A stretch of DNA of 64,000 nucleotides. Origin: Planctomycetota bacterium. GTDB lineage: Bacteria; Planctomycetota; Phycisphaerae; Phycisphaerales; UBA5793. Under the pieces are notes generated by a model. That model ran no database searches. It had not been told where the DNA came from and saw only the letters and a program-made list of their open reading frames with translations. A program made the translations under genes and the position numbers. The stretch is from NCBI GenBank assembly GCA_013112555.1, contig JABFGK010000001.1, positions 1,462,581-1,526,580 of the forward strand, given 5' to 3'. Of the stretch, positions 61,775 through 64,000 are shown one piece after another. Within the stretch, counting starts at the first letter, position 1; each line of letters begins with the position of its first letter.

Positions 61775-62866
61775 ATGCCGACCAAGACGGTTTACAAGAC
61801 ATCGATCAAGAACATCTCCATTCTCGATGAGAACGGGAAGTTCGATTCCAAACTGGGCAAGGACGTCATCCCCATTGACGATGCAGTTCGATTGTACGAG
61901 CACATGATGCGCTGCCGTCGATTTGATGAAGTCGCGTTCAAACTCCAACGGTCCGGCCGAATGGGGACCTACCCGCAGAACTGGGGGCAGGAAGCAGCCA
62001 GCGCCGGGGCAGCGTATGTACTCGACAAGAGTAAGGACTGGCTGGTCACGCCGTATCGTGAAAACGCCGGCCTGTTCTGGCACGGCCTGCCGATGGAGTA
62101 CATCCTCTGGCACTGGATGGGGGATGAGCGGGGCAACCAGATTCCGGAAGGGCTGTGCCAGACGCCGATCTCGATCCCGATCGGGACGCAGCCTTTGCAT
62201 GCCGTCGGCTTTGCCTGGGCTGCCAAATACCGGAAGGAGAACGCTGTAGCGGTCACCTTCTTCGGCGACGGGGCCAGCTCCGAGGGGGATGTCCACGAGG
62301 CACTGAACTTTGCGACCACTATGAAGTTGCCGATGGTGTTCTGCTGTCAGAACAACGGGTGGGCCATCTCGACGCCGTTGGAGCGGAACGTGGCAGCCGA
62401 GGTGGTTGCCCAGCGCGGCCTGGCCTACGGCGCCCACTGCATTCAATGTGACGGTAACGACATTTTCGCCGTCGTCAAAGTCATGCGCGAGGCAGTTGAA
62501 CGGGCTCGCAACGACTTCGAAGTGACATTTGTCGAGATGGTGACGTATCGCATGGGCGATCACACGACGGCCGACGATGCTCGGCGGTATCGTGATTCCT
62601 CAAATCTGGAGGATTGGGAGAAGAAGGATCCGCTGCGCCGCCTGCGCATCTATCTTGAGGCCGAAGGGGCCTGGGACGACGCGAAGCAGGAGGCACTCGA
62701 GGCGCAGGCTGCTGAGCATGTGCGCGAAGTTGTCAAGACGGCTGAGGGAATCGAGGCACCCAAGACCGCTGACATATTTGATTACACGTTTGCCGAGTTG
62801 CCGCAGGACCTGATCGAGCAGCGTGAACGAATGCGGACGACTTCGATCGGGCTGGGGTGTGACTAA
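61775..62866 (+). CDS. Pyruvate dehydrogenase-type E1 component, alpha subunit
   Basis: This 363-residue protein is the thiamine-diphosphate-binding alpha subunit of a 2-oxoacid dehydrogenase complex, most like pyruvate dehydrogenase. It has the alpha-subunit landmarks FKLQRSGRMGTYPQNWGQEA, TPYRENAGLFWHG, the ThDP motif FGDGASSEGDVHE (from Gly164) closed by CCQNNGWAIS, and YRMGDHTTADDARRYR, where the phosphorylation-loop region lies. The subunit binds the cofactor diphosphate and needs an E1 beta partner. No beta gene follows: the next gene is a minus-strand RHS fragment. The beta, E2 and E3 genes must be elsewhere. No strong ribosome-binding site is seen before the ATG; the N-terminus is typical of the family. 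Confidence 0.9.
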   Translation: MPTKTVYKTSIKNISILDENGKFDSKLGKDVIPIDDAVRLYEHMMRCRRFDEVAFKLQRSGRMGTYPQNWGQEAASAGAAYVLDKSKDWLVTPYRENAGLFWHGLPMEYILWHWMGDERGNQIPEGLCQTPISIPIGTQPLHAVGFAWAAKYRKENAVAVTFFGDGASSEGDVHEALNFATTMKLPMVFCCQNNGWAISTPLERNVAAEVVAQRGLAYGAHCIQCDGNDIFAVVKVMREAVERARNDFEVTFVEMVTYRMGDHTTADDARRYRDSSNLEDWEKKDPLRRLRIYLEAEGAWDDAKQEALEAQAAEHVREVVKTAEGIEAPKTADIFDYTFAELPQDLIEQRERMRTTSIGLGCD

Positions 62867-62959
62867 CAGATCGGCAGCACATCCGGCTCAATCGGCTGCA
62901 GCGACGTATGACCGGCCAATGATCGCATGAGCGTCCCGCCCACCGTGAAGTGATCGCTA

Positions 62960-63610
62960 TTAATAAGGGTCGCATCCATCCCCATCCCCATCGAGATCAT
63001 TCGGCCAATGATGGCGCGCCACGCCATAGGCGTTGTATTCCACACGCTCTATCAGGACCGCTGTTTCATCGACCATCGCGACTGTACTGAACTGCGCGTC
63101 AGACAGGTAGTAGAACGGCCCTTGGTCCTCTTCATCCCCATAGTCGCCGTCGGCGTTGCCGTCGATCCGCTTCATGACCGCGTCATCGATGTACCGCAGC
63201 CCCCAGACCTGCTGTGCGATCGCATCGACGCCGGGACTTGAGACGTAGTCATCGTCGATGTGCTCTTCCAGAAGTTGCCAGTTGGCAGAGTAGTACATGG
63301 TCCGTTCTTCGTCGAGCGTGTTGAACGGGGTCGCTGTGGCCTCGCGCTTGATCACACGCCAATGTAGACCATTGTATTCAAACTCGTTGCGGGTGTACCA
63401 GGTCTGGCCGGCACCGTTTTCGACCTTCACCAGCCGATTCCAGGCATCGTGCGTATAGCGATTACCGCCTGAGGCGGACGTTTGCTGGGTGCGCATATTC
63501 CCGGCGTCGTCGTATGCCAGGGCGAACGCGTTCTGGCCGTCGTCCGGATCGCGCGCCGTCAACTCATTGGCCATGTTATGGGAGCGGTCCTCGGTTTCGC
63601 CGGTGTTCGT
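62960..63610 (-). pseudogene. RHS C-terminal fragment, 5' end broken
   Basis: The frame from 63610 to the stop at 62960 encodes RHS/YD-repeat core sequence: TNTGETEDRSHNMANELTAR, then YTHDAWNRLVKVENGAGQTWY, then the RHS-associated core ending YYLSDAQFSTVAMVDETA and RVEYNAYGVARHHW. The first in-frame Met is at 63574. Immediately upstream is TGA (63611-63613) at the place where RHS proteins usually have a GxW motif before TxTxGxT, so a Trp-to-stop change or a breakpoint is likely. The C-terminus ends abruptly after DLDGDGDGCDPY, with no toxin domain. It looks like a displaced RHS tip or remnant. It may still be translated from 63574. Confidence 0.75.
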
Positions 63611-63676
63611 TCAATCACCAGCACCCGTGATGACAGTGTCGCTCTCAGACCCGCTGTCAACTTAATACCAACCTAT

Positions 63677-64000
63677 TCATCTATGGCAATTTCGCTCTTT
63701 GATAAGTGCCTTGACTAAACTAACAGCCTGTTGGTGCTTGGGCGAGAATTCCGCATTCTTCAGCGCCAACTCAAGAGCACGTCCGATAGGTACTCCCGCC
63801 TCAAACAGCATCCTCATGATGCCGCACGCGTTCCTGATGGCCGCTTGCTCCATAAGGCTATGACCGGCTACATTGGTATCCTCTAGCCCTACCTGTCCTG
63901 TGTCAAGCAAGACACTAAGACCATCGACATCATCCTGCGCTAACGCAATCTTAAGGGGTGACACCTCACTCTCGAGGACACTGACAAATGAACTAATAAA
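63677..64000 (-). CDS. Ankyrin-repeat protein (partial, 5' end outside window)
   Basis: The reverse frame is open from the stop at 63677 to the right edge. The visible 107 residues contain two to three ankyrin-like units: SPLKIALAQDDVDGLSVLLD, then GHSLMEQAAIRNACGIMRML with FEAGV, and a third weaker unit with ALELALKNAEF. A GTG at 63964 could be a start, but the frame continues in similar residues (FISSFVSVLESE) to the edge, so the gene probably begins beyond it. Base use is less GC-rich than in the neighbours. Small ankyrin proteins next to RHS genes often act as immunity proteins, which is the inferred role here. Confidence 0.7.
   Translation of the reverse strand, partial: FISSFVSVLESEVSPLKIALAQDDVDGLSVLLDTGQVGLEDTNVAGHSLMEQAAIRNACGIMRMLFEAGVPIGRALELALKNAEFSPKHQQAVSLVKALIKERNCHR

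Overview
This window looks like a chromosomal stretch from a planctomycete, probably of the Phycisphaerae type. The signs are moderately GC-rich coding, many secreted proteins, an N-terminal LEPR-XLL-like motif on a PKD-domain surface protein, a series of very large type II/IV pseudopilins, an H-X9-DG type prepilin beside a glycosidase, a TatC with a long periplasmic insert, and REP-like intergenic palindromes. The lineage is an inference from gene content only; there is no rRNA here to test it.

Layout. 1-3640 (minus) is the N-terminal part of a giant surface protein that runs off the left edge. 3998-6373 (minus) is a GT2 glycosyltransferase followed by a BshC-like protein. 6595-8692 holds a Fur-family regulator, a 3D-domain secreted protein and elongation factor P. 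8871-11492 (minus) is an ABC permease fused to an NHL propeller. 11856-28564 (plus) is a 17-kb type II secretion/type IV pilus cluster: PilB-like ATPase, PilT, a long structured leader, a second PilB-like ATPase, PilC/GspF, five pseudopilins and a giant GspK-like protein, closed by a clear terminator.

28668-40163 carries a class V aminotransferase, a TPR zinc metallopeptidase, a DUF2961/GH172 protein, an operon of a GH127 protein and a prepilin-like protein, and an M1 aminopeptidase. 40164-40743 is a gene-free island of small palindromic repeats. 40744-48479 has an AstE/AspA-like deacylase with a GCS2-CBS ligase, an SH3-like secreted protein, a TolC-family lipoprotein and a YrdC/Sua5 enzyme. 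48593-53044 (minus) is an ECF sigma, membrane anti-sigma and two PDZ-like secreted proteins, one with a striking every-fourth-residue cysteine stripe.

53313-60713 (plus) encodes TatC, TadA, an HNH endonuclease, and two secreted proteases (trypsin-like and subtilisin-like) that share a homologous C-terminal domain. 60714-61175 has a terminator, another palindrome island and tRNA-Val(UAC). The right end has a ferredoxin, a pyruvate dehydrogenase E1 alpha without an adjacent beta subunit, an RHS C-terminal fragment with a broken 5' end, and an ankyrin-repeat gene running off the edge.

The common thread is export and the cell surface: pseudopilus/pilus machinery, Tat translocation, outer-membrane efflux, secreted glycosidases and proteases, and a sigma/anti-sigma unit that may sense envelope state. 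The most unusual items are the structured leader before the second PilB gene, the cysteine-stripe PDZ protein, the permease-NHL fusion, the shared protease tail domain, and the repeat islands with compensatory stem changes.
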